From: Ciborinia camelliae
Taxonomy: Eukaryota > Ascomycota > Leotiomycetes > Helotiales > Sclerotiniaceae
Length of the DNA stretch: 64,000 bases
Reading direction: 5' to 3'
NCBI GenBank assembly: GCA_025890175.1
Contig: JANPYM010000012.1
Span: 1,652,677-1,716,676 of the forward strand
The translations under genes and the position numbers were made by a program. Shown here piece by piece: positions 48,051-59,500 of the stretch. Under the pieces are notes generated by a model. It saw only the letters and a list, made by a program, of their open reading frames with translations. It searched no databases and was not told where the DNA came from. Position 1 is the first letter of the stretch, and each line of letters opens with the position of its first letter.

Positions 48051-49439
48051 ATGGTGTGGAAGAACAAAACAAAAAGTCGTCTAGCTATCAACAAGAATTG
48101 AATAGGGCAGAGCCAGAAGGATTTTTGCAGGGTTGGAAAGAACGCAACAGAACTGTGGCTGGGCAGCAGACAGTAAGGGCGCGAGTAGAGTTAGAAACAT
48201 TTTTATGTTCTTTTTTGGATCGACAAGCTCAGGAGCAAAAAGACAGGGCAGATGCAGAAGAGTGAAGATTTGTGAGAGCCCGGGATTAAACTACCAGGAT
48301 AGATCATTGGACCAATGAAGAAATGGACAGATTTATAGATATGATGGATAGCGCAGTTGATAGGTTCGGGACGCTAGGTGGTAATAGGAATCCTTACTGC
48401 ACCAGTTGTGTCAAATATTGCAATTCATCTGACAAATTTTCACCGGCAATGCATATTCTACGGTGGCACCCACGGTTCCGGTCTACATTGTGCATGAATC
48501 CGAAAATATATACAGTGACCTAAGTCGTGAAACTATAGAGGCTTTCGCCTTCTTACACCGTGAAAATGACGAAATGTCCAAGTATGGACGACATCCAACT
48601 GGCTCAATTATGCGATTCTCGGTACACTTCATAGGTTAGCACCTGCGGAAACCATCTCTGGTATCAAGAATGATCTCGAAAACCACACTTGCGAGAAAAA
48701 TAGTAATGATGGAACCATTATCTGAACAAAAAAGAAGATGAGAAATGGCCAGTTCCGGAATGATCACCCAGACGTGGTGGTAAAGCTCGAAAGGCAAGAC
48801 GTTGAACTTTCCGAAGCAAAGTCATGCAGCATAGACGGCATACTCACAAGATTATTCTTTGTATTAAAAACGAAAATTAATGATGCTGGTGTGCTAGCAA
48901 TAGAGGTCGTCAAAGCTTTTGTTGATCTGGAATTGGCAAACATTGCGGCAATGGCGACTGATAGTGAACGTTCTGGGTTTGCAGCTGGCTTCCTAGTTTT
49001 TTTCTATAGCCCTTTTGCAAGTTTGATTACTAATGATGGTGGGTTCTACTACAAAGTTTGGGGGGCAAAGAGGAAAGCGATCAGTAGGATTGAGATTCAG
49101 GAAACTTTCATGGTTCACTATAACAAGGATGGACCAATACCGCAGCTGGCCACTTCTTAGATTTCATATCGGACATGGAACTAGGGAACTTCCTCACGAA
49201 AGTCGAAAAGGCATTACCCAGACAATTGCGGGACGTTTTTTGAGAAATGACTTCTGAGGCGTAAGACCTCGACTCGATCGGAATCCTGATGACGATTACA
49301 TGGGCAGATATTGCTCTATGCAGTAGCCGCCATAGAGAACCAGATTGAGTTTGCCGAGTCTCACAAGTAGTATATTGAGCAAATGGAGAAAGTGAACGGC
49401 ACAGGTGAAGCAAGTGGTTGGATGCTACCCAAAGTATAG
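48051..49439 (+). pseudogene. Decayed protein gene with nonsense and frameshift changes
   Basis: Several coding-looking pieces in a row share strand but are broken. From about 48056 one frame reads a Gln/Glu-rich stretch, then hits TGA and TAA at about 48263 and 48288, and continues in the same frame as DHWTNEEMDRFIDMMDSAVDRFG. From 48738 another frame gives about 140 open residues (ILTRLFFVLKTKIN, FVDLELANIAAM). A third frame at about 49157-49300 reads DMELGNFLTKVEKAL with TGA and TAA stops. The end reads AAIENQIEFAESHK, TAG, then YIEQMEKVNGTGEASGW. Several stops are explicable as C-to-T changes of CGA, CAA or CAG. The ancestral product is not recognised, though the end looks like coiled coil. 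Confidence 0.6.
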
Positions 49440-49572
49440 ATGAACAATTTTGGACGTAATCTTATCTGAGATAGCTAGATTGTCAGATAGTCGATGGTTA
49501 CCAGGTATTTCCCATGTGTGATATAAAGACAGCATTGCATCCAAAGCCTGTATCAATTGTCTTATGCCCACC

Positions 49573-50300
49573 CTAGTCCATGTCCATTTCATCATCATCC
49601 TTATCTACTACATCCCCTTGGTTTCCGCCATGACCCAATGCAGATGTATTACCCTCAATATCTAAGCGCATTGTATTCATCCTGTAAGCAAGTTGAAATT
49701 CGTCAGTTGGAGCTGGAGATATCTTCGATTTTCGATTCCGTCCAGTCTTCGACCTGGTCCTATTCGATATAGAATCTGGATCAGTTGCATAGACGATCAT
49801 GTCTCCCACTTGAACATCATAGAGTCAGTAATTTTCCAAGAAGCAATACTTTGTGAAGGGGAAAAAATAATACACTCACAAGCAGGAAGAGAAACCGATG
49901 CTCTCCACTCTCGACTTTGAATCTGTTCGGCGGAGAAGGGGGCAAAGAGTTTATTCAGTGCAGAGTTTGGCGAAAGATGACCGGTCATGAACAAAAAATC
50001 CCCAGCCTTGAAGATCACATGCCGTTTCATTCGGTGCAGCTGCAGCGATACTTCAGGTTTTTCAACCAGATATGTGAAAAATGTATGCCTCTTCTTGGCG
50101 TTATCTGGCCGTTTATTTTGGAACGAATGTCTTGTTGCCTTGGAAGTATGAGCAAAACCTTCTCTGAATGCTAGAAATACTGCCAGGCGCTCTAGGTGGA
50201 TACGAGGATGGTTGTGCAAAAGGGGAATTTGAAAATTAATGGGATCTGCCATTGCGATGTCGGTCGGGATGGCAATGTCTGCTTCGGTAACTCCTGCCAT
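49573..50300 (-). CDS. Family C protein: short 'LHNHP...SLPA' domain paralogue
   Basis: Third, most divergent member of the family of genes A and B. Two exons, 50300-49880 and 49808-49573, join in frame across a 71-bp intron (GTGAGT donor, CTGAC branch) to 218 residues. The domain (residues of about 20-140) aligns at IPLLHNHPRIHLERLAVFLAFREGF, a central basic part and WRASVSLPA, the counterpart of the A/B ending KAVGLP/RAVGLP. The intron lies exactly after this motif. The C-terminal 75 residues are basic then strongly acidic (a DVVDKDDDEMDMD end). Unlike A and B it has no repeat region. Function unknown. Confidence 0.72.
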
Positions 50301-50822
50301 GATGTTTGTATTCGGCGGTGTGAGGTTGGTGCAGTGTGTGATGTGGGTTCGGGGAGGCAGAGCCAGGGGGTAAGAGGTTGTTATAATGGAAGAGGAATGT
50401 TAAGAAGAAACTGAATTGCAGAAGGCTCTTTAAACGAGTTGCGACGCTACTGGCAAAATGAAGCGAAGCGAATAACCACCGTATCGTGAATATATGAAGT
50501 GATATAATTACCTAGGTAGGCCAAAAGCTCTATAAGTATATTTACTTCGATAGTAAATAAGTGGATGGCTGCGATAACTTGTGCTGCGATAGTAATTCGC
50601 CATTGGTACCTGCCTGAGTATTTGAGGGTCTGAAGATGATTGGATGAGATTCAATGGTATGCACCATACTCTAGATTATTACTTCAGTCTACAACAGACT
50701 TCAAGCATATTCATGAGCATGGCTCTTCGAGTCAGTAATAACAAGGAAAATAATACAAACCCTAAATCACTTTTCCAGCTATCTTTTCTGAAACCACAAT
50801 ATCAATCCCAGGCCCCACACTC
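50301..50822. other. Intergenic region between two minus-strand genes
   Basis: Holds the gene C promoter and the 3' end of the gene at 50823-52800. No gene or repeat of note was seen. Confidence 0.6.
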
Positions 50823-52800
50823 TCACTCTCCACCCCTCCTAACACTTTTCCCCTTTTCCTTCTCTCTGTTAGCCCTCTCCATCGCTCTCTTGGCCTCCCT
50901 ATAATGCCGCATTCTCTCACTCCCCAAAGGCCCATGTCTCCTCCCATCCGCCGCCTGTTTTAAAAGCGGCAATTGAATAATCGCGGAGAAAGTATCAAAG
51001 ACTTTTTGGATGGGTTTATTATGTCTAGCAGCGACAGCTGCAAAGGGGAAGGTTTCTTGGCTGGTTTGGGCTATGTCTATAATTCTGATAATAAGTTAGT
51101 AGATAAGAATGATGCGAGGAGATAGAAAGGGAGCTTACAGGTTGGGCGAGTGTTTTGGTGCGGGCGCCTGCTGTTTGGCTGTCAGTGGGACTGGACTTTG
51201 GAGCGAAGATGAGGTTGCAGTCGATGTATGGAAAGTGGCAGCTTTTACCTGATGAGGTGTGTTGGAGTGTAGAGGTCGTGGAATGTTCCTCTCAGCATCA
51301 CGGGTATTATGTCGACATTCGCCAAGAGTTGCGGAGGAGGAAGCGTGGTCATCTTCCCGCAAATGCGGCCATTCTGGAATTTTATAAAGCGAAGGCCTAC
51401 GTCTCATGTCTGCTGCAGTTACATGAGAACGAGGAGGTGGCGATGGAGAAGTGTTTCTGGCAGCTACAACTTGAGCTGTCGGCTGTGCATATGCCGGAGG
51501 TTTTGATGAAACCATTAACGAAGATTGCCCAGGGTTGATGGCTGTAGCAGAAGCAGGTGGCTTCGAAAGTATAGGGGATGATTCAGAAATTGGCAGTTTT
51601 TGGACCAAGGAATATGGCGCCAATATGGTTTGAATCTCGTGCGGTATTGATTTTGGTGACACCGTTTCTTGCGCGAATCTCTCGCTCTGAGAATTCCTGA
51701 CTAGAACTTGCTGTGAGTTGAGGCGAGAATCGCCGGCAACATAGTGGTACTTTCGATGCCATTCTGGATCGTTGTTGACATCCAGGGATATTTTTGTACG
51801 TGAGTCAACTGATGGCGGGCGTCTAGGGGGTAGATTATCGGATGGTTTCCAGGAGAACTCTTGCCAACCAGGTATAATTGGACGGTGTGGCGGGAGAGGC
51901 GGAGGTACTCCCCCGAAGGTAGTTGGCACATTGGGATCTTCTAAGAAGTCCACAAACCCAGTGTGCCCCGAAATAGGGCTAAATTCCGAGTGGGAAGGCA
52001 ACGCTTGCGGTCTTGATTGAGACATAGATGTCGAAGATAGTTTATACGGGGACACACAATTCGAATATTCGTGCGAATCCTCCTCATGTTTGCGTTTCTT
52101 GGCATGATCCTGCTCTGGTAATGTGAACATGGTGGATTTTGCAAAATAATATGGAGACGTAGGTGAAGGAGGCGGGGGCATGGATTTGCCATACCAAGGT
52201 GGTGGAATTTTGAAAGGTATTGTTTGAGATACATGCGATTGAGATGACTCAGATAAGTCTGATTGTAGAACATTCAAGGGCTGTTGGAAAGACTCAAATG
52301 CGGTAGGGTGATGCAGAGCGTGGATAGATCGGCTTCTAGCCATATTCATATCCTGCTCAATGCCGGGAGCAAGCGAAGGAACCATATCAGCTATTGATTT
52401 ATCTTGCAACGGTTGAGTAACTGAAATTTCGGCACTTGGAATAGGACTAGCCGAGTCGATATGGGTGTCTTGTGATGGAACTTCCAGCCTAGTATATCTT
52501 TTGCTTAGCATGACTTCGTGAAAAAAAGATTCTCTCATACCTTCTGCGCCTTTTCTTCCTTCGTCGAGGCACTGAAAACACGAATTCTACTTCATCATCT
52601 GAATGTCCTGGGGCTGAATTATCCCGTGAAACTATCTCTGGCACTTGCTGAGAGGTATCACCATTTGGAAGAGTTCGATGATCATCCAGCCGTGGCGAAC
52701 TATCTCTCTGGGGCAAGGAGGTAGTTTGAGATTCTTGAAGGGAAGGAATTTGAGGCAAAGTAGCGCTTGGCACATCAACCTGTTCAGCTTCGGCCATCAT
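50823..52800 (-). CDS. Unknown Pro/Ser-rich protein with conserved-looking helical C-terminus
   Basis: Not recognised. Exons 52800-52541, 52488-51139 and 51084-50823 join in frame to 623 residues. The first intron is 53 bp; a nearer acceptor would make it only 37 bp and also stays in frame. The second is 54 bp with a CTAAC branch site. Residues of about 75-88 hold a basic run (RRRKKRRR), a possible nuclear signal. The middle 430 residues are Pro/Ser/Gln-rich and disordered. The last 87 residues, reached only by splicing, change character: AQTSQETFPFAAVAARHNK, VFDTFSAIIQLPLLKQ and a charged helix with RHYREAKRAMERANREKEK. That end is the most likely folded part. A second ATG directly follows the first. 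Confidence 0.75.
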
Positions 52801-53501
52801 GAAGAGAAGGCAGAGAATAAGAAGTTAAGAAGTGTAGAAAAGAAGGAGATGTTGAGGATATAAAATTTAGACACGGAACAGGCAAAGACACAAAGGTTGA
52901 TGCAGAGATTAGCATTTTTATTGTACCACCTACCATGTTTGACATTGCCATCCTCAGTGAAGATGAAGGAATCTGCACTTTGTAGCCTGTAGCAGTATTT
53001 TGGTAAATAAAAGAGTCAATGAATAATCAACTTCTTCTTGGACAGGCATTTTGCCTTGGTCCTTTTCTTCCTTTTAATTGATCCCCAAGGCAAGTGCAGC
53101 ATACCATTGTCCAGAAAGGGAAGATCCATTCATCAATATACAAAATAGATGCACATACATGCATGACATCTAGAGAAGAAAGAAGTGAATAACTGTAGGA
53201 CCATATTTGTGAGGTTGATGATTTCAGATTATTATTGGAACTGGAACTGGAACTGGAGGCTACAGAGTACAGTCAACAGACAGAATAGCATAGCTGAGCT
53301 GAGCTAAGCTATTTCTAGACCCGAAGTTTAACCGGCACAATCGATAAAGCTCCCACCAAGAATCTCCCACTGCCTCCATACCAAACCAAATAAATAATAA
53401 ACAAACAGGCGAAACCATCAACACATCTGACTTTATTTAATTCATCACACAACTATCAAAACTGCCTGTCTTTATTATTGGTTCTTTGGTAAAACTTCAC
53501 G
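52801..53501. other. Bidirectional promoter region
   Basis: A 701-bp interval between the divergent unknown gene (-) and CSN6 (+). A GGAACT hexamer is repeated near 53238-53255 and GAGCTGAGCTAAGC near 53295. No gene seen. Confidence 0.6.
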
Positions 53502-54786
53502 ATGACTGTCGACAACCATAATCCTTTGCTTTCGACACAAATGTCTTCAGATTCTGGGCTCCAGGTAGCTTTACATCCCCTTGTTCTCCTCACAATTTCG
53601 GACTATATTACAAGACACACCTTGCGACAACAAAAAGGACCTGTAGTTGGAGCACTTCTAGGTCAACAGAATGGGCGTGAAATTACTATTGAGCATGCAT
53701 TCGAATGTCTCCTTCAAGAAACTGAGGAAAATGAAGTGAAACTATCTCCATTATGGTTTGAGTCAAGATTGCAGCAGAGTATGTGCCACCCATCTAATGT
53801 GTGCAATACTTTTATACTAACTTTTGACAGTGAAAGATGTTCATAAAAGCCCAGCACTTGATCTTGTCGGCTGGTATACTATCATTCCTAACTCTGGACC
53901 ACAAACTATCCACCTGCCCATTCATCGACAAATTCTCTCGATATATAATGAGTCTGCTATTCTACTTGGAATCCATCCTGAAGAAGTACTTGGTGATACA
54001 GTTGGCGGAAAGTTACCTCTCACAATATACGAAAGCAACTATGAGGCTGAGGAAAGCAGCGCGGAGACTGGTGAGGATAAAGAAATGAAAGATGGGGAAC
54101 CACAACTCAAGCTTAGATTCAAAGAGCTCCCATTTACTGTCGAGACTGGCGAAGCAGAGATGATCAGTGTTGATTTCGTTGCGCGCGGTGGAGGAAATGC
54201 TACAGCTGTAGATGGTACCGGCAAGAAAGTTGCGCCTGCAGAAGTTATGGGCAAGGGCAAAGGCAAGGAAAAGCCCGAAGATTTTGTCTCATTGGAGAAC
54301 TCGAAACGCGAGGGAAACAGTCTATCACGTGAAGACGAAGAACAGCTTGCTTCATTGACTGCAAAGGCGAATGCTATCAAGATGCTACAATCTCGAATTA
54401 ATTTGGTTGCGGCTTACCTTCAAAAGCTCCCACCCTCCTACTTATCCGATGGCGTTGCTTCAGAAGCCGATATCGAATCTAAGAATTACGCACCAGTCAA
54501 CCACTCAATTCTTCGCTCCATTCAAGCCCTTCTCGGTCGTCTCAGTGTTCTCATACCCGCCAACAGTCAAGGTTTCGAACACGAACTCATCTCTGAGAAG
54601 AACGATGTCAGCCTCATTTCCCTCCTTAGCGAACTCACAAAATCAGTCCACGGAATCAGAGAGACAGGAAAGAAGTTTGCCGTCATAGAAACTGGAAAAC
54701 TGGAAAAGATGCTGAAGCAGGGCCGTGGCTGGCCCGATCAAGGTCATCCTATGCGAGATATAATGAATGTTGGAGATCTTATGTGA
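53502..54786 (+). CDS. CSN6: COP9 signalosome subunit 6 (MPN domain, non-catalytic)
   Basis: Subunit of the COP9 signalosome, which removes Nedd8 from cullin-RING ligases and in fungi controls development and light response. Exons 53502-53778 and 53831-54786 give 410 residues; the 52-bp intron has GTATGT, a CTAAC branch and CAG. Residues of about 20-160 form the MPN domain: VALHPLVLLTISDYITR, VVGALLGQQNGREITIEHAFE, then LDLVGWYT and IHRQI. The JAMM zinc-binding His-x-His is absent, as expected for CSN6 rather than CSN5. The C-terminal half, ending KKFAVIETGKLEKMLKQG, contains the helical region used for complex assembly. An acidic/Gly/Lys insert (about 190-285) is a fungal-type extension. eIF3f is the main alternative, but the pattern fits CSN6 better. 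Confidence 0.92.
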
Positions 54787-55777
54787 TGGGATAGGGGGGT
54801 CTTTTTTTCTGAGCGGTTTCAGCGGCGCGCATTTGTTTTGGGCGTACGGAGAGGCACGCAGGCGTTTCGGTGGTGCGCGATTTACACTGAAAAGAAAAGG
54901 GCATCCGGCGTACTTGCATGAGGCATTTCTGATATGATGAGAATGATAATACGAATGAACGAGAATTAGATAGGCAATGAATACCTGACATGATATGAAG
55001 ACGGATTTTCTTCCTGCATATCCTATCTTGTGAGACTAATATTACTCCGATTCCTTGTTGTACAAGTGTGCTCAGTTTATTGCATCATAATATCTTGCGA
55101 GTTTACTCGGATGTGATATCTCCAATCGTTCGATTTGAATGTAGATATCCAGATGTTAATGCGGGACTGATAGTTCCATGGGGAATAATTAGATGCCCCG
55201 AAAATAACAATCGAAGTCGAAACTGGACTTTGAGGAAAATGTGCTATTTGAAAGAAAGGGGGATACTGGGGTTATCGATCAGATGTACTATCACCTCGAG
55301 TGGGTCACAAGGGTATTGTCTGATATTCAAGCGGCTTTGGGCTTTAATGTTTGAGAGGGAGTTGGATATTTGAAAGACTAGTTTGGTGTTCAAGCTGCCT
55401 CGAGTTTTAATGTAGGAGATGAAATTAAATATCTAACGGTGTATAGTCTGAAGTTTAAAAAAGAGTATAAACTGAGGAATCCGAGAGGAGAAAGTAGAAC
55501 AGATATATAAATCAAATGGGAATAACTGCAAAATGTCTGAAAACAAAGTCGGTCTATCTCAAATTCCAAAGCACTACGCCAAGCCAAGTTCCATATCCTC
55601 TTCATCCTCAACAAACACCCATTCAATTCATGCGACAAGCACCAAATCTACCTCATCAACCACATTTCCAAACTCGTCCTCAGTCAGGCCACATTAAAAG
55701 TCCAGCACTCCATCTTGTACGCAAGTAGACCCTTATGTTCCCACATTCACAAGCCGTATCGTTCTTTGACTCGCCCT
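54787..55777. other. Convergent 3' intergenic region
   Basis: Lies between the ends of CSN6 (+) and the dehydrogenase (-). Only short ORFs without motifs. Confidence 0.6.
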
Positions 55778-57315
55778 CTAAACCTCAATAACCACCTTCA
55801 AAATAAGTCCACCATCATCATCCGTCGTCTTACCCGCCAATTCAAACGCCTCCTTTGCATTTCCGAGCCCCCTGAACCGATGCGTAACCATGTGATCCAA
55901 ACTCGGAAGTCCCCCTTTCTTCCCACTCGCGCCCAGCATTCTAATCCCAATCGGATATGTATTTGCATATCTAAAGACTCCAAGAATATCCACTTCGCGG
56001 AGATGGGCTGCGGAGAGAGGAAGAGTTTGGACGGGGGTTCCCATGCCGACCATTATTACTTTTCCGCCGGGCTTGGTGCTGTAGATGGCGGTTTGCATGC
56101 AGATTTCCTTGCCGGTGCATTCGAAAGTTATGTCGGCGCCTTCGTGGTCGTCTTCCCTGAGGATATCATCGGAGGATGAGATGGAGAGGATATCGCAAGC
56201 CGTGCCTTTTGCAGAGTCGAGACGTTCGAGAATACTGGTGTAGGAGGAAAGAGGGGTGGTGGTGCCGGGGGAAAGAGAAGGCGTGGATGTTCCGGAAGAG
56301 GAGGCGGTGGATGGGGCAGTAGAGTTGGAGCTCGAAGGTGGGATCACGTAGCCGTGCGTGGCGAAACCATGCTCGAGGGCGTATTGGACCCGGTTGGCGC
56401 AAATGTCGGTTATGGTTACGATGGGGCAGCCGGATTGACGGGCCATGGCTGCGACGAGGAGGCCTACTGCTCCGGCCTAGGTGGGGTGTTAGTAGGTCGG
56501 TTGATGAGTGAATGTTGAAATATAAAGGGAAAGAAAAGATTGTTGTGGTGTCATTTGGATATGGATAAAGCGGATAACGTAGGTACTTACTCCGATTACG
56601 ATAGCTGTAGATCCAGGTGTAGGAGCTGCTCGATTCAACGAGTGGATCGCCACAGAAAGTGGTTCCAGAAGTGCAGCGGCATCGAATGAGATATGACCAG
56701 GAAGTCTAGATGAAGCATCAGTAAAATCGTTTACACAATAATAAACTATAGAGACATACTTGTGACACCACACAGCTGGATGATTTATTCTCTCTTGCAA
56801 CGTCCCCTGAAAGTGAGGCACGCTCTTCGCACTACTCCTAAACCTCATCTTCTTGCAAAGATTATATCTTCCTTTCCTACAAATGTCACACTGACCACAT
56901 GATATGCCCACCTCAAGGGCAACTCGATCACCAATGGAAAAGCCATTGACTTGTGGCCCAATCCCTACAACCACACCTGAAGCTTCATGGCCAAGAGATA
57001 GAGGTGCACAAGCGCATAAATCGCCATTGGCGAATTTCTTGTAGTAGCTTACATCTGAGCCGCAGATGCCAGTCGATTTGATCTGGACTTGGAGTTCTCC
57101 GACTAGAGGTTCGGTGATGTTGCGAACTTCCTAGAATTCAAAGTTAGTTGGCACACTCTTGATATATATGTTGGAGGAGCGAAAGTGGGATGTATTTCTC
57201 TTACCAATCTCAAATCTTGTATCCCGTGTAGAACACTACTAAGAATACTAGATTTCCCACTCCCGCGGGATGACACCTCCACATTCATCACATTGTCATT
57301 GAAAGCTGGCGCCAT
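55778..57315 (-). CDS. Zinc-dependent polyol dehydrogenase (sorbitol/xylitol type)
   Basis: Medium-chain dehydrogenase that oxidises a polyol to a ketose with NAD(P). Exons 57315-57205, 57130-56760, 56705-56591 and 56476-55778 join to 431 residues. The catalytic zinc ligands appear as GICGSD and LGHEASG, and the structural zinc as CGQCDICRKGRYNLC. GDRVALE, a Rossmann GAGAVG split by the third intron, and LLEPLSVAIHSLNRA follow, as in sorbitol and xylitol dehydrogenases. C-terminal motifs are GADITFECTG and the GGKVIMVGMG strand. Residues of about 246-280 are a Ser/Thr/Pro-rich insertion absent from typical 350-residue members, which explains the extra length. The substrate cannot be decided from sequence (xylitol, sorbitol or L-arabinitol). 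No sugar-catabolic neighbour is present. Confidence 0.9.
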
Positions 57316-59500
57316 TTCGAATCACTCGGTAAGATATTAAAGATATGAGGTAACAAAAATGACTTCTTAGTGCTCTGACCAAGAAAGAAAAGTGTGGGGG
57401 CTTAACAAATTCTTCTCTTCACACAGTACCCCAAAGTGGCCCCCCAAACTTATACAGTTTACCTTCCTCCCTTGGACAGGGGGATGACGCTCTCATCGTC
57501 AAGTCAGGTAGCTTGTAGCTATCTACACTATCATGATTGATTTTGATTGCAAGATATCTATCATGCGAATGCTTAATCTATCATGTTGCTATCCATCGCG
57601 CAGTATACCTAGTGACAATTCATTGGAGTGCTACAGAAAATGCATATAGCCCATGTAGATATACCCTGCAGATGCAGGCACGGAAGCACACCACACCATG
57701 TATGAATTTTGTGCTTCCAGCGGAGTCGGACCTTTAGGCGTGAGGCTAGGAAAGTTTGCGATTGGAGTGAAATATACTTTATTTCATGTACATTCGATTA
57801 CTGGAGATCCCAAAAAGATCGTGTGGTGTAATATGGATAAAAGATGCAACATTGCCGGATATTTGACTGTAACCGGAACGTTGGAGATACCTGTGTGGCC
57901 AGAAATAAATTCAGAGCTCCTCACTTAGCGCTTATCCTAGTAACTGATATAGCACATATCATTGAAGTGACAATTCGTACATATCAACAACTGTCATGAT
58001 ATATCAACAAAATATGCCGGATATAAAGCTATGAGAGGTTCAGGTCCGATAAGACGTCTGTCTAATTGATGCAATCCCATAACTCCCGTCGTCTACATGA
58101 GAGTGGAGAAGCTGTAAAGCATTGACTGCCTTTAGATTAGTCGTGATTAGTTAGTCCTCATGAATATCCGAAATATGGATAATCAATACATTCTCCTCCA
58201 TACCCCAGATTCTTCTTCGAACCTGGTAAAATTGAATTCGGGGTATTCGTGCTACCACTGCAAGGCAAGAGCTCTTTCAATCGTCGATTTACCCGTTGAT
58301 CGTCCATTGATAGATCCTATTGTGACGAGAAAAGTTGACAGAGATATTGACTGCATCAATGGCGTGTTTCCATAATTCATAAAGCTTGGTAAGGCTGGAC
58401 ATTGATAGGGGTTTTCAAAACGGCGAGACTTTTTTATTATCTGCCGATAAGAATATTACAATGGCCAAGATGTGATAACATACTGGGTATTTTTTCACAT
58501 TTTCTCATCTATATTCAAAGGAGCCCACTTTCACGCAGAAATGAGGTGGCAATGGCGAATTGAGTTGAATCGAATCAATGCCCAATTCAAGCTAAAAATG
58601 AGCAAGTAGCCGAAGACGAGCCAGACTTTGCAAATACTTGGGTACGAAGATACTAGGTATAATATATTGTAGCCTTTTATGAGCCCCTCTTCGGAACAAC
58701 GCGGCCCGCATGCCCTAATGTTGTGTAGAGGTGTGTTCTCCCTCCACAGCGTCGTATTTATTCCGGGTGGAATATTGGTACTTTTATTCTACTGGAGAAT
58801 AATATGATGGGAGGGAAGATCGTAAGTTCGTAACCTTTGATCGTGAATAACATTTTCGTGACGTGGCTAGAGCTGCAGCATGTGAGAAAAAAAAAAGAAC
58901 GAGTCTGCAGAAATCGGATATGTGACACAAAATCTAAATCAAATTGTTCATTGAAGCTTGTGTCACTCACTCAGTGCTATGTATGGTACAAAGGCAGGGA
59001 ACCTACGTTGCGAATGGTGTAGTACGAACCAAATGCCTGGTTCAGATTTATTATGGGCTTGATTATCCGTTTTCAAGGGTAATGCAATCGTCGTGATTAG
59101 CGAAGATGTCAAGGTTGTATGTGCATTTACCCGATGGCCCTTGAAACTTTTCGAGGGTCTAGCGGGTCTGCGGCTCATTGTACGAAGCTCAAGTGATATA
59201 TATGCAATAATGGTGCATACACATCTGCGAAAAGAGAACATCTAGTTTTAGCGGTGAGGAAACCTACCTGGCCACTTTGGATGGTACCAAACAAATTCAT
59301 CAAATATTCTCAAGTACTATCAAAAGATACCAGTAGCTTAACGGATAAAATCGTACAAAGATTATTGTATTGCATACACACTGTGATGCTTTGCATGAAC
59401 GATACAGATTTTGGGTTGTACAATGCGTGTGACAAGGCCCCTTTCCTCGGATCATAATACCGGCAAGACCTTGCCCAGAACATTATCGGCAATAACCTTT
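57316..59500. other. 2.2-kb intergenic region, no supported gene
   Basis: Contains the dehydrogenase promoter at its left and the VPS17 3' end at its right. The short ORFs (up to 92 codons) have no motifs or splice partners. Confidence 0.55.
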
